Origin: DATFDN01 sp963767645
Lineage (GTDB): Bacteria; Pseudomonadota; Alphaproteobacteria; Acetobacterales; Acetobacteraceae
Direction: 5' to 3'
NCBI GenBank assembly: GCA_963767645.1
Contig: CAVYEW010000008.1
Span: forward strand, 434,001 to 498,000
DNA: 64,000 nucleotides
Shown piece after piece: positions 27,879-37,911 of this stretch; position 1 is the stretch's first letter; every line of letters starts with the position of its first letter. The notes beneath the pieces were generated by a model. It ran no database searches. It was not told the DNA's origin and was given only the letters and a program-made list of their open reading frames with translations. The position numbers were made by a program, and so were the translations under genes.

Positions 27879-29480
27879 ATGCTCGATCCCGCCGTGCCGC
27901 CCGACGATGCCGCGACCTTGCGCGCGCTGCTGGCGGAACGCGATGCCGCCCTTGCCGAGCGCGATGCCGCACTGGCCGAACGTGATGCGCGGCTGCTGAA
28001 CGCCGCGCTCGAGATCGAGAAACTCCAGGTCCAGCTCGCGGCGCTGCGGCGCGACCGCTACGGAAGATCCTCCGAGAAGCTCGCGGCAGAGATTGGCCAG
28101 CTTGAGATGCTGATCGGCGACCTCGAGGAGGACCAGGCCCAGCGCGAGGCCGCGCAGGTTCGGCGCGGCTGCGGCACTTCGGACAAGCCACGGCGGCCGG
28201 CGCTGCGCCGCCCGCTACCCACGCACCTGCCGCGTGAGACGGTGCTGCACGAGCCTGTTTTTGCTTGTCGCTGCGGCTGCACCGACCCTGCCCGCCTGAC
28301 CCGGATCGGCGAGGACGTGACCGAAGTCTTGGAGAAGATCCCGGCGCGGCTGAAGGTGATCCGTCACGTCCGCCCGCGCTACGCCTGCCGGACCTGCGAG
28401 GCGGTGCTGCAGGCGCCCGCGCCCGACCTGCCGGTCGCGAAGGGCCGGCCCGGACCTGGCCTGCTCGCCCATGTCCTGGTCTCGAAATACTGTGACGGCC
28501 TGCCGCTCTACCGGTTGTCCGGCATTCTCGCCCGCGAGGGCGTCGAGATCGAGCGGCAGACCCTGGCCGACTGGGTTGGCCGCGGCGCCTGGTGGCTACG
28601 CCCGCTGGCCGAGGCGATCGGGGCCTACGCCATGGCCCGGGGCGTGATCTGGACCGACGACACGCCGATCCGCGTGCTGGCGCCGGGGCGCGGCAAGACG
28701 CGCCAGGCCCGGTTCTGGGTGTATGCCTTCGATCCCAGGCCCTGGGGCGGCACCGGGCCGCCGGCGGCGTGGTATTGCTACTCGCCGGACCGCAAGGGTG
28801 AGCGCCCGCAAGGCCACCTTGCCGGGTTCCAGGGCTGGCTGCACGCAGATGCCTATGCCGGCTACGACGCGCTTACCCGATCAAGGGTGGGAACGGCGCC
28901 GCGGCTGATCCACGTCGCCTGCCTGGCACACGCAAGGCGCAAGCTGTTTGAGGTATTCGAGGCGACCAAGTCGCCGATCGCCGAAGAGGGGCTGCAGCGC
29001 ATCCAGGCCCTCTATGCCATCGAGGCGGCGATCAACGGCCAGCCCCCCGAGCATCGCCGCGTCGAGCGCCAGGCGCGCAGCAAGCCGCTGCTCGATGCGT
29101 TGCATGGCTGGATGGCGGCACAGCGGCGGCGTCTGTCCGGCAAGTCGGCGCTCGGCAAGGCATTGCAGTACGCGCTCGGCCGATGGGAGGCACTGGCGCG
29201 CTACACCGAGGATGGACGGCTCTCGATCGACAACAATCTGGCCGAGCGGTTGCTGCGTGGCATCGCCGTTACCAGAAAAAACTTTCTGTTCCTGGGCTCC
29301 GATGCCGGGGGCCAGCGCGCTGCGATCATCTACACCATTGCCGAGACCGCGAAGCTGAACGGCCTTGATCCCGAGGCCTACATCACCGCCGTCCTGGACC
29401 GGATGGCGCGCGGGCAGCCCATCAACCGCCTCAACGAACTGCTGCCCTGGAACTTCCAGCCGGAGCGTCAGGCCGCGTAA
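27879..29480 (+). CDS. tnpC: IS66 transposase TnpC
   Basis: About 533 residues. An N-terminal coiled coil contains a threefold AERDAAL repeat, followed by a zinc-finger pair (CRCGC and YACRTCE), then the DDE core: VIWTDDTPIRVLAPG, GWLHADAYAGYDAL, and RLSIDNNLAERLLRG carrying the last acidic residue. An upstream TTG (27834) is an alternative start. The stop lies 16 bases before the right IS end. Confidence 0.92.
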   Translation: MLDPAVPPDDAATLRALLAERDAALAERDAALAERDARLLNAALEIEKLQVQLAALRRDRYGRSSEKLAAEIGQLEMLIGDLEEDQAQREAAQVRRGCGTSDKPRRPALRRPLPTHLPRETVLHEPVFACRCGCTDPARLTRIGEDVTEVLEKIPARLKVIRHVRPRYACRTCEAVLQAPAPDLPVAKGRPGPGLLAHVLVSKYCDGLPLYRLSGILAREGVEIERQTLADWVGRGAWWLRPLAEAIGAYAMARGVIWTDDTPIRVLAPGRGKTRQARFWVYAFDPRPWGGTGPPAAWYCYSPDRKGERPQGHLAGFQGWLHADAYAGYDALTRSRVGTAPRLIHVACLAHARRKLFEVFEATKSPIAEEGLQRIQALYAIEAAINGQPPEHRRVERQARSKPLLDALHGWMAAQRRRLSGKSALGKALQYALGRWEALARYTEDGRLSIDNNLAERLLRGIAVTRKNFLFLGSDAGGQRAAIIYTIAETAKLNGLDPEAYITAVLDRMARGQPINRLNELLPWNFQPERQAA

Positions 29481-29601
29481 ATCGGCTGACGCTTACCGAC
29501 GACGCGAGCAGCGCGCGAGAGAAAAGGATTGCCCTCGGCCGGCCGCGGTTGGGATAGTCGGCCGAACAGAACATTCAGAGAATCTCGGCCCGCGCCCTCT
29601 C

Positions 29602-29715
29602 ATGCCCGAGCAGATCGTCATCACCGAGAAGAGCAGCCAGGCCAAGGACGTCCGCGCCGCCGTGGGCGGGCGCTACGGGCCCGTCCTGGCGGCCGAGGGC
29701 CACCTGCTCGGGCTA
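29602..29715 (+). pseudogene. N-terminal (Toprim) fragment of a type IA topoisomerase
   Basis: MPEQIVITEKSSQAKDVRAA and YGPVLAAEGHLLGL match the first strand of the Toprim domain of topoisomerase III/TraE-type enzymes, with the catalytic Glu in ITEK. Homology stops after about 38 codons, where sequence from the convergent SIR2 gene begins. Confidence 0.65.
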
Positions 29716-29744
29716 GCCCGCATTTCACCGGCATCGGTGATAGA

Positions 29745-32313
29745 GCGCTTTCAGGGCGCCTCCGGCCGTGCGGGACGCGGCAGGGCGGTGCGGTGGTTGC
29801 CGCAGCCGAAATCGGGGCGCGTTTTCCTGGCGCTGCTCTCGGGCGGCGTCGGCGGGGGCGTTTTCCCGCAGAAACGAATCCAACACCTCCGGCGGCCACG
29901 CGGCGGGCGCCATCGGCGACGCGCGCAGCGCACGCAGGGCCCTGCTCGGCTCGTCGTGGCAAAAGAGCGCCCAGACCTTGCCCTCGCGGAGCCGATCCGA
30001 TGCCTGCAATCGCAGCGCCTCGCCGAGCACTTCGTCGTCGGACAGCTCTCGCAGTCGCTCGGGATGGCCTCGCACGTAAACGAGGCCGCCCAAGGGCTCG
30101 GCGACATCGAGGCCCGGGTCAGGACGCGTCCCAAGTCGCTCCTCCATTGCCTGGAGCGCCTCTAGGGTTTCGGACGCGAGCCGGTGCCCGGCGGCGCGGA
30201 TGGGACCAAGCACCTTAAGCGTCTCGTGGTCGCTCACAATTTGCCCAGTGACATCGCCGGTCAACGCGGCGAGGTACAAAGTCTCGGGAAGCCCCTGTCG
30301 GAGCCTCGCCTCGATCGACGCCCGGAACGCCTCATCGAAATCCGGCCATCGCTCGACCAGCACCCGAACGATTTCCCGGCGCGCATCACTCGCCCACAAG
30401 GTTTGATCGTCGAGGCGCACCAACGCGCGGCAGACCTCGGCGGGGTCGAACATGTCGCGCGACGCGAGGGCATGAAACCAGAGGCGTCGGTGCACGAGGT
30501 GCGGGTCCTCGCTCCAGGCCCGGGCGAACGCCGCGGCGGCGGATGCATCCTTGGACGCCAGCCGGTCTCAGAGCGACGCGACCAGGCGAACGAGATGGAA
30601 GAAACCCTCTTCCAGCGGGCTGCCGTCGTCGGTTGACACCCGATGCACCTGGTGGCTCGGGACGTCAAAGTCGGTGGTCAGCCCATGCTCGGCGGCCTCG
30701 TCGAGCGCGTCTACCAAGGCGCGGTCCGCCACCCGCAGGAGCTTGCACGTTTCGTTGGGGTCATCCGGCCATGCCGCCAGCACCTCGCGGTAGTTGATCC
30801 CGGTGCCCGTCCGGAACTCGACCCAGGGGCGACGCCGCGTGCCCTTCGCCAGTTCGTGACGGTCCGCGCCGAAAAGGTCCACGCGTTCCGTAACCCAGGG
30901 CCTCGGGCGGAGCGCTCCGACGGCCTCCTCGCGCGTCCCGTGGTCGATGCAGCCCGGCCGTATCTGCGGAAGCAGGACATACAAGCGGAGTCCATCGCGG
31001 TCCCAGCGTGATTGGGGGCCCGCCCGCAGGAGCAGCCGCCAATCTTTCAACAGGTCGGGGTCCAAGTCGCGGGACCGGAGCGCCAGGGTGGACCCGATGC
31101 GCTCGAATACCTCGTCGGACGAGGGGCGGTCCGCGACGAGGGCATCGAGCATGGCGGGATCGTCCAGGCGGGAAACCACCCACGCGCCCAGGACGGAACC
31201 GCGAGCCTCGACAGCCGGATGCCGGCGAAGCGGACTCCACCATTCCGCGCCGGGGCGAACTTCCGCGATCAGCGGATACGCGTCCTCGTGGGAAAGCAAC
31301 GACACCGCCTCCTCGACCGCGTCCGCGTCGCCTGGCGAACCCGTGCGGAGAACCGCCTTCAGCCTCGTTCGCCGCCACTTCGTGGGATCGGCGGCGAAGT
31401 CGCGCCAGGCCCGCAGGGTGGCGTACAGGTTGCCGTGGTCGTGCGCCGAACGCACGACATAGGGGATGGCCATCACGCCCTTGGCGGCCCACAGCTGGGT
31501 TGCGAGCTTCTCCTGCCCTTCTTCAGCGGGAGTGAAGGCATAGACGGGCTTGAGGTCGGGATAGCGAGCCCGGTCCGCCTCCAGCACTTCGAGCAGGTAG
31601 CGCATCGGCGGGTCGTCGGCCGAGTATCCGACCAGGACGACGATGAAGGCACGGGACAGATCGTAGACATAGCGCGCCGTCCAGCCGGAACGGAGGTACG
31701 CCTCTCCAAAATCCGCGCTGTTCAGGACGAGTTCGGTTCTATTCAGCTTGAGTGGGCAGTCCTCAATCCTGCCATGCAAGTGCAGCACGCCCTCGAACGA
31801 GGCGGTGCCAGGTCGTGGCAGCGACGCTCCCGCGTGGCTCAGGACGCGCCCCATCCCTGCTGCCTCGGCGGCCCTCTCGAAAAGCGTATCGAAGTTGGTC
31901 GTGAGCAGACGCGATGTCCCATCGGCGCTGCACAACAGTTCAAGGAGTGCCAAATGGTCCGGCGAACCCGAGCGGTCACCCGCCGCCAAAGCGGCCTCTA
32001 CGGCCTCCAGCATCTGTTGCCTCATGCGCCGCGCTTCGGGGACGTCGTCCGCGGCCAAGCGCCTCTCCAGGCTTCGCAGCATCCGGTCGTACTGGCCATA
32101 GAGCGGATTGCCGCGTTCCATCACGCCTGCTTCCGCAGGGTGCCGCCTCCAATCCTGGTCCAGCGCCTTGTAGACGCGCCGGACGAGGCACGCGAACGAA
32201 GGCAGGCCGACGGTCATCGAAACGCCGGCGCCGCAGACGAACAGCGTCTGCCCGCGTCGTTGCGCCGCGACCAGGTCGTCAGGAAGGTCGGGGCCGCCGG
32301 ACACGAATCTCAT
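29745..32313 (-). pseudogene. SIR2-like NADase with C-terminal DUF4020, interrupted by a stop codon and truncated
   Basis: From ATG 32313 the protein has all SIR2-like NAD-binding and catalytic motifs: FVCGAGVSMTVG (28-32), LLTTNFDTLFERA (Asn140), VLHLHGRIED (His180), VVLVGYSADDPPMRYLL (229-240). The long helical C-terminus fits DUF4020. An in-frame TGA at 30568-30570 ends the first product at 581 residues, but the same frame continues with clear protein (RLWFHALASRDMFDPAEVCR) for about 270 more codons, down to where the topoisomerase scrap begins. SIR2-DUF4020 proteins are predicted NAD-depleting anti-phage effectors. A CGA-to-TGA change would explain the stop. Confidence 0.82.
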
Positions 32314-32475
32314 TGCTCATTACGGATATCAAGCGGTAACCGCGCTGGCAAACGAGGTGCAGCCAACCCCTCTGCCTGTTGCCGAGTCCGCATCGGCTCC
32401 GGTTCTGGGAGCGAGCCGCACCTGGTGCGGAGCCTATGACCGCGCGTGCGTGGGCCTGGTGCTCTCGGCGGCGAG

Positions 32476-32730
32476 ATGGGTCCGCGCCCTGGGGGGCGTC
32501 CCTCGATCGACCCCGGGGCTGATGATCCGCTGCTGCTGATCTCTACTGCTGTGGCATCGGCTCCGAGCGCGACGCGCCAAGATGTCCATCTTAAACTCGC
32601 CTATTGCCGGTTCTGCCGCCTTGGTCTGACCGATGTAGTCCCTGACCACCCGACCTTCGAAGAACCAGCACGGCCGGTTCCGCGATGCCGACCTGCTATA
32701 ATGGTTGTTTGAGACTGTTGCGACGGCGTG
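32476..32730 (+). pseudogene. IS1182/IS5-like transposase N-terminal remnant
   Basis: GGRPSIDPGADDPLLLI, DVHLKLAYCRFCRLGLTDVV and, in another frame, KNQHGRFRDADLL then WLFETVATAC correspond to the conserved start of this transposase group (RPSIDPE, LNLAYRWFCRLGL, FSKNRHGRFRD). Several indels and a TAA interrupt it. Confidence 0.6.
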
Positions 32731-32957
32731 CCAGTCATCGCGCCCGATCTGTTCGTGGAACACGCTGTCCGAAAACGTCGTGGCGGGTCCACCATGCCGC
32801 GGCGGGCGTGTTGCCAATCCGGATTTTCCTCCGAGAGGGCCCGCGGGGCCATGTGGATTGCGGGCTCGGCGAAACGATAGCGGCAGGACCGGTCGCTCTG
32901 GTGCGCCCGACCGATCTGATCATGGCTTGAGCGAGCCGCCGGTTCGAGGCAGCCGCC

Positions 32958-33716
32958 CTATTCCTCGGCCCCCAATCTATGGGCGCGAAGGAACGTCCGG
33001 ACATGCCGCACCGCCAGAGGCACGAGTTCCTTCGGCTCTTTCCAGGGATAGAGGCTGACCTGCGCGTTGGGGGCGAGGCGGGCTGTTTCCATTGCCACGG
33101 CATAGGGGTGAGCTGGGATGTCGTCCGGCAGCACCAGGATGGGCGTGCGGCACTCCCGTACGAAATCCCGGGTCACGGTGAAGACGAAGTCGGCATTGGT
33201 CCGGTACATCCTGGTCAGGAACGCATCGACCATCGCCATCGTGATGTCGGGCCGGCGCTCGCACAGCGCCGGACCCCAGCCCTTGATGTTGTTCTGGTAG
33301 AACAGATCAGGCGTCTCCGGGCGGAACCCGCTCGGCTGCGCCAGCACGGCCGCTATGACCCGGCCGGGCGCGCGCCGCAGCATGTTCCAGATGAACGGGC
33401 CACCGATGCAGTAGCCCAGCATCATGAACTCGCGGATGCCCAGATGATCCATCAGGCCGAGGTGGTCATCGGTGTGGGAATCCCAGGGCCGCTCGATCTC
33501 GAGCGGACCGGACGACTGGCCGCCGTTCGCGTTGCGGAGATCCGCGGTAATGCAGCGACACTCGCCCGCGAATTCGGCGATTGCATCAAAGGGCGCGCTG
33601 CCGGTGACGTAGGCGATCGTCGCGTTCAATCCACCTCCGGGGATGATCAGCAGCGGAAAGCCGGTGCCGGCCTCCTCGTAATAGATGCGGCCCTCGCCCT
33701 TGTCGTAGAACGGCAT
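32958..33716 (-). CDS. Alpha/beta-hydrolase fold protein with a Cys at the nucleophile elbow
   Basis: 252 residues. Oxyanion-loop region IIPGGGLNATIAY, then elbow MMLGYCIGGPFIWNM where the usual GxSxG is GYCIGG. The acidic residue is probably in LPDDIPAHPY. The position where related hydrolases carry the catalytic His (before VP near the C-terminus) reads KEPKELVP, without His. GGAGGG precedes the ATG at 33716. It lies 151 bases downstream of the FAD monooxygenase gene on the same strand, suggesting a ring-cleavage or ester step in one aromatic pathway (inference). Confidence 0.85.
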   Translation of the reverse strand: MPFYDKGEGRIYYEEAGTGFPLLIIPGGGLNATIAYVTGSAPFDAIAEFAGECRCITADLRNANGGQSSGPLEIERPWDSHTDDHLGLMDHLGIREFMMLGYCIGGPFIWNMLRRAPGRVIAAVLAQPSGFRPETPDLFYQNNIKGWGPALCERRPDITMAMVDAFLTRMYRTNADFVFTVTRDFVRECRTPILVLPDDIPAHPYAVAMETARLAPNAQVSLYPWKEPKELVPLAVRHVRTFLRAHRLGAEE

Positions 33717-33867
33717 GACGTCCCTCCGATCGCGCTGGCGCGACCCTTTGCCCCGCCGCCCAGGCCGGGTGTGGCGCGCCTTGGATTTTCCAAAATGCCG
33801 ATCGAGCAGCATAAATCCAGCAACGTGGCGCCGAAGACGATCTGCTGCCCAGCCTGACCTCAGCCGG

Positions 33868-35490
33868 TCATCTCGGCACGACCAGGGTATCCGATTGGAA
33901 GATCCTGCCCAGATGGGCAAGCAGTCCCGGGTCCCGCCATGACCGCCCGCGCCAGCCGACATGGCCGTCCGGTCGCACGAGAAAGCTCGCCTCCTGCGCG
34001 CCGTAAGCGTCGGCGAACGCGCCCTGCCGATCATGCAGAAGGGCAAGGCCCGGCTGATCCGACAAGCCCTCGACCGGGGTGACGGCCACGAGCCGCAGGC
34101 GGGAGCCGAGTTGCGATCGGATCTCCCGCGCGAAGGCGGCAAGATCTGTCACCTTATGCGGCGCGTCGGCTCCGGTAAGGTGGGCAATTAGAACGTGCTC
34201 CGTGCCGCGCAGGACATCGAACAGGCGGAGGGGAAAGCCGATGCCGTGCCGCCCCAGCCCGCCCGCGTCGGGGGCACGGTCACCCGCAGCGGGCACGGCG
34301 GCATCGAGGCCCTTCGCATCGTCGCGCACCCAACCTGTTCCCCGATAGGAGACCCGGATCTGCGTGTCGGCGAGGCGATCCGGCTTGCCGCCGGGCTCAC
34401 GGCCATAGCCCTCGCTCGCCGCGCGGGTTCGGGCGACCACCTCGGCGCCCACCGGACGCCGCTCCGCCTCGTAGCTGTCCAGCAGGGCGTCTGGGGCGGC
34501 GCTCTCAAGCACCAGCGCGAGTTTCCAGGCCAGATTGTAGGCGTCTTGGATGCCGGTGTTCATGCCCTGTCCGCCCGTCGGCGGATGGATATGCGCGGCG
34601 TCGCCGGCGATGAACACGCGGCCCTGCCGATATCGCTCGGCGAGCCGCATGCTGATGCGAAAAACCGACGACCCGCGCAGGTCGGACAGGCGCGGCCGGC
34701 TCGGCACGAGGTCATCAGCCACAGCCTGCAGTTCACGGAGGTCCGGCCCGCGTGTTTCCGATTGGACGCCATGCTCCGCACCGCCGTCAGTGCTCAACTC
34801 GGCCGGGGCCAGCATGGAGACCCGATAGCGGCCGGGTTCCGGCAGCGGAATGGCGATGAACATGTCGGGCGCCGCGTCCACAACGAGGCGCACCGCCCTG
34901 AGCGCCATGCCACGCGGCAGGTCCCAGGCGATACGCACGTCGCCGAGCATGAACGGCATGGGGAAGGCCTCCCCCTCGAAGCCAATGCCGAGGGCGTGCC
35001 GCACGGCGCTGTGGGCGCCGTCGCAACCGATAACGTAGCGGAAGGTGGCCTCTCCTGTCTCACCGTCCGCCCGCTCGAGGCGGGCTGTGACGCCGTCCTC
35101 GTTCTGGCTCAGGGCTGCGAGGGTGACGCCGCGTTCGACGACGATACCGAACCGGCCGAGATGGCGGGCCAGCACGCGCTCCGTCTCGTATTGCGGCACA
35201 CCCAGTTGGGCATAGGGCAGGTCGGGAAGGGAGGTGTGGCTGTCGACGGAAGGATGGCCGTGGACGATCGATCGGAGCCCCTCGAGCCAGAGCCCGGCCT
35301 CGATCATTTCGCGGGCGATGCCCATGTCTTCCCACACCTCCAGCGTGCGCGGGGTAACGCCGATGGCCCGGCAATACGGCGAGGGGCGGGGAAGCCGGTC
35401 GATGATGCGGCAGCGCGCCCCGTGCCGCGCGAGCTCGCTGGCCATGGTCAAACCGACTGGGCCGGCGCCGACGACCAGGATGTCCGCCAT
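33868..35490 (-). CDS. FAD-dependent aromatic monooxygenase (phenol hydroxylase/PHBH group)
   Basis: 540 residues, intact. The N-terminal Rossmann motif ILVVGAGPVGLTMASEL, mid-chain VIGCDGAHSAVRHAL (DG motif), and RVFIAGDAAHIHPPTGGQGM with NTGIQDAYNLAWKL (GD motif) define a single-component flavin hydroxylase. The C-terminal 150 residues form a thioredoxin-like domain (VRPDGHVGWRG). It would hydroxylate an aromatic substrate with NAD(P)H and oxygen. GGAGAA precedes the ATG. Substrate cannot be told from sequence. Confidence 0.9.
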   Translation of the reverse strand: MADILVVGAGPVGLTMASELARHGARCRIIDRLPRPSPYCRAIGVTPRTLEVWEDMGIAREMIEAGLWLEGLRSIVHGHPSVDSHTSLPDLPYAQLGVPQYETERVLARHLGRFGIVVERGVTLAALSQNEDGVTARLERADGETGEATFRYVIGCDGAHSAVRHALGIGFEGEAFPMPFMLGDVRIAWDLPRGMALRAVRLVVDAAPDMFIAIPLPEPGRYRVSMLAPAELSTDGGAEHGVQSETRGPDLRELQAVADDLVPSRPRLSDLRGSSVFRISMRLAERYRQGRVFIAGDAAHIHPPTGGQGMNTGIQDAYNLAWKLALVLESAAPDALLDSYEAERRPVGAEVVARTRAASEGYGREPGGKPDRLADTQIRVSYRGTGWVRDDAKGLDAAVPAAGDRAPDAGGLGRHGIGFPLRLFDVLRGTEHVLIAHLTGADAPHKVTDLAAFAREIRSQLGSRLRLVAVTPVEGLSDQPGLALLHDRQGAFADAYGAQEASFLVRPDGHVGWRGRSWRDPGLLAHLGRIFQSDTLVVPR

Positions 35491-35647
35491 GGCTGTTCTC
35501 CATCACGGTGGGCAGGATCGTTCACTTACTGACACTCTGAAGCGATCCGGCGACGATCAGAAGCCGCATTCCTGGCCCTAGTTTCGCGGAGGCCGTGTCA
35601 TCCAGGAAACCGAACACTCCGTGGGCCTCGCAGCGCGGCTGCTCGGG

Positions 35648-36736
35648 TCAGCGCATCCGGATGCGGATCCGGTGCCAGGCCGTGTTCACATAGCCCCTGA
35701 AATTCCAGGTGGCCTCGGGCCGCTCGGGCTGGGTTTGGGCGGCGGCATCCCAGGCCCGGACGGCGATCTCATGCTCGCCAGGCGGGAGCTCGAGCTGGGC
35801 CCTCCAGAGTGTCCAGGCCCAAGGCTCACCCCGGGGGCGCTCGAATTCGGCCCCGGTCCAGCTCCGGCCGTCATCGGCCGTGACCTCGACCCGCTCGATG
35901 CTCCGCCCGCCCGCCATCGCGTACCCGCGCACCACGACAGAGCCGGCGGCGATCTCGGCCCCGTCCGCGGGCTCGCAGATCACCGCGTTCAGCGGGAGTT
36001 CGTAGAGCGTGATTCCGGCGGCCCAATCCACGTTGCTGGTGTCTATGTCGGGGGGGAACAGCTTGTAGTCCTTGCGTTGGAAATAGTTGTCCGACGGCTT
36101 GTCCTGCACCCGGACCCCGGCCACCCATTTGACGCTGCGGGCGCCCACATAGCCGGGCACGATAACCCGGAGCGGGAAGCCGTGCTCGGGAGTGAGCGGC
36201 TCTCCATTCATCTCGTAGGCCAGCAGAACCTCGGGGCGAAACGCCTTCTCGAGCGGGATGGAGGCGCCGAAGGCAAAGCGCTTGCCTTCCTCGTCCACTT
36301 CGTCGACGGACTCGAACGCAACATGCAGATCGCGGCCGGCCTTGAACTCGCAGCCGGCGACCTGGAGCACGTCGGCGAGTGCCACGCCGGTCCATCCGGC
36401 ATTGCCGATGGCGCCCGGCTCCCACTTCGTGCCGCTCACCGGGCGCACCTCCTGGAGCTCCCGGCGGCGGTTGCCCGCGCACTGCAGCGTCGCTGTTATG
36501 GTCTGTGGGCGAAAGCGGCCCCGGAGATCGGATACCGAGAGATCAAGGGGTCTGGCCACCAGCCCGTCCACCCGGAGCCGGTGCCGCGCCGCCTCGAGGC
36601 CCGGGATCGAGCCGTGCGTGCGGATATAGAAGCGCTCGGCGGGTGTGACGAAGGATGCCCGCAGCAGATCGAGCGGCGGCTCGGCGTTAAGAGGCGAGGA
36701 TTGATGGACGATCAGGTCGTGGCTGGCCTGCGGCAT
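35648..36736 (-). CDS. Sulfite oxidase family molybdopterin enzyme
   Basis: 362 residues. The molybdenum ligand Cys86 sits in TATLQCAGNRRREL. Other family blocks are GNAGWTGVALADVL, LAYEMNGEPLTPEHGFPLRV and GYVGARSVKWVAGV. The C-terminal half is the Mo-co dimerisation domain (RIEVTADDGRSW-type segment present). No heme domain and no evident Tat signal, so it is a cytosolic or partner-exported plant-type sulfite oxidase. The gene is upstream of, and co-directional with, the monooxygenase. Confidence 0.9.
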   Translation of the reverse strand: MPQASHDLIVHQSSPLNAEPPLDLLRASFVTPAERFYIRTHGSIPGLEAARHRLRVDGLVARPLDLSVSDLRGRFRPQTITATLQCAGNRRRELQEVRPVSGTKWEPGAIGNAGWTGVALADVLQVAGCEFKAGRDLHVAFESVDEVDEEGKRFAFGASIPLEKAFRPEVLLAYEMNGEPLTPEHGFPLRVIVPGYVGARSVKWVAGVRVQDKPSDNYFQRKDYKLFPPDIDTSNVDWAAGITLYELPLNAVICEPADGAEIAAGSVVVRGYAMAGGRSIERVEVTADDGRSWTGAEFERPRGEPWAWTLWRAQLELPPGEHEIAVRAWDAAAQTQPERPEATWNFRGYVNTAWHRIRIRMR

Positions 36737-37417
36737 TCACTGCCTCCCACAAACGCGCGCAAGCGATGCCACGCCAACGCTTCGACACGCCTCTCGTTTC
36801 CCGGGCCCGCGGCCAGCCGCTTGGCGCTCGACCGCAGCCGATCCATACCGCCATCGGGCGGCCGTAGAGGCCGGTGCCAACGCGATCCTGCCGCTTCTCA
36901 CCTCGCGGCGCCAGGCCTGAGACCGGGGCTCCTGCACCAGGTCCGGGTGACTCTGCCCGACCGCACCCACGAACTGCTCCGGTGCCTGGCAGCGAGAGCC
37001 GACTGGGACAGGCGGACAAAGATCGCAGGCGGCTTTGGGGAGGCAAACGGATCGCGAACTCCGCGTTCGGCGCTTCCCGGCAAGTGGCTGAACAGCTCAG
37101 GAAAAAGCTTGTAGACTACATCCGGGCAGTCCCAAGCTCCGGAGAGAGACCGCCCTTCGGAGAGAGATTCCGGCGGTTGTTTCCATTTCGGAGTCTCAAG
37201 CCTGCATCGCCAAAGCCTGGCGAAACCTGGCCCTTTTGGCGGGTCCGGAACACGGCGGAGAGTAGTTCGATGGAGGGCGACTGGAGCAGGAAACGGGACT
37301 GGGATCCAACACTCTCTGGGCGAAGGCCCGCATCTCGGACGCCGCGCGAATTGGGTGCCGGTGGCCCGGTACCGCTTCAGCCGATATGCTCTCCCCCTCC
37401 AACGGAAGGACAAGGCG
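36737..37417. other. Stretch without a recognisable gene
   Basis: Lies between divergent genes (sulfite oxidase leftward, DUF385 protein rightward) and should hold both promoters. No conserved protein or RNA was found. Confidence 0.3.
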
Positions 37418-37879
37418 ATGAACGAGGCCAAGCTGGCACCAAACCTGCCGGGCTGGATGCAGGACCATGCGAAGCGATATCTCTCCAGTGGCGGCACGGA
37501 CGGGCACATGTTCACGGTCACACCGCCGGGCTATTCTGAGATGACCGTGCCCTCGCTGCTGCTCACGACCACAGGGCGGAGGTCCGGGGATAGGTTCGTC
37601 TTTCCGCTGTTTTACGGTAAGACCGGCGACAGCTACTTCGTAGTTGCCTCAAAAGGCGGGTCCCCTGAGCATCCGGGTTGGTATCGCAACCTCCTGGCCA
37701 ACCCCGAGGTTGAGGTGCTGGTGGGCACGACTCGCATCAAGGCGCGAGCCAGGACTGCAGCAGGCGAGGAGCGTGCGCGGTTGTGGCAGGACGCAATCAA
37801 GTTCTGGCCGCCCTACGCCGACTACCAGAGCAAGACGGAGCGCGAGATCCCGGTGGTCGTTCTAGACCCCATGAACTGA
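37418..37879 (+). CDS. Nitroreductase/quinone reductase family (DUF385, F420-type split beta-barrel)
   Basis: 153 residues with the DUF385 signature: LLLTTTGRRSGDRFVFPLFY, YFVVASKGGSPEHPGWYRNL, ANPEVEVLVGTTRIKARART and a C-terminal FWPPYADYQSKTEREIPVVV. Relatives reduce nitroaromatics or quinones with deazaflavin F420. An AAGGACAAGGCG leader precedes the ATG. The LLM oxidoreductase gene at 40.3 kb is also of an F420-using type. Confidence 0.85.
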   Translation: MNEAKLAPNLPGWMQDHAKRYLSSGGTDGHMFTVTPPGYSEMTVPSLLLTTTGRRSGDRFVFPLFYGKTGDSYFVVASKGGSPEHPGWYRNLLANPEVEVLVGTTRIKARARTAAGEERARLWQDAIKFWPPYADYQSKTEREIPVVVLDPMN

Positions 37880-37911
37880 CGGGGGCACGGCGTTCCTGGA
37901 ATTCCCATGGT

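Larger units (their letters stand above)
26966..29496 (+). mobile_element. Complete IS66-family element
   Basis: The left end GTAAGCGTCAGCCGG and the complement of the right end agree over 15 bases. The element is flanked by a perfect 8-bp direct repeat CGACGACG (26958-26965 and 29497-29504), the target duplication size expected of IS66. It carries intact tnpA, tnpB and tnpC in order. The perfect duplication and intact genes indicate a recent insertion. Confidence 0.92.

Noticed and set aside
31012..32439. 475-codon plus-strand open frame
   Set aside because: Antisense to the SIR2 gene.
32434..32817. Minus-strand frame resembling a conserved IS protein
   Set aside because: The resemblance comes from the complement of a transposase; the plus strand carries the real LAYRWFCRLGL-type remnant.
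34195..35532. 445-codon plus-strand open frame
   Set aside because: Antisense to the FAD monooxygenase.
35621..37114. 497-codon plus-strand open frame
   Set aside because: Antisense to the sulfite oxidase; no domain features.
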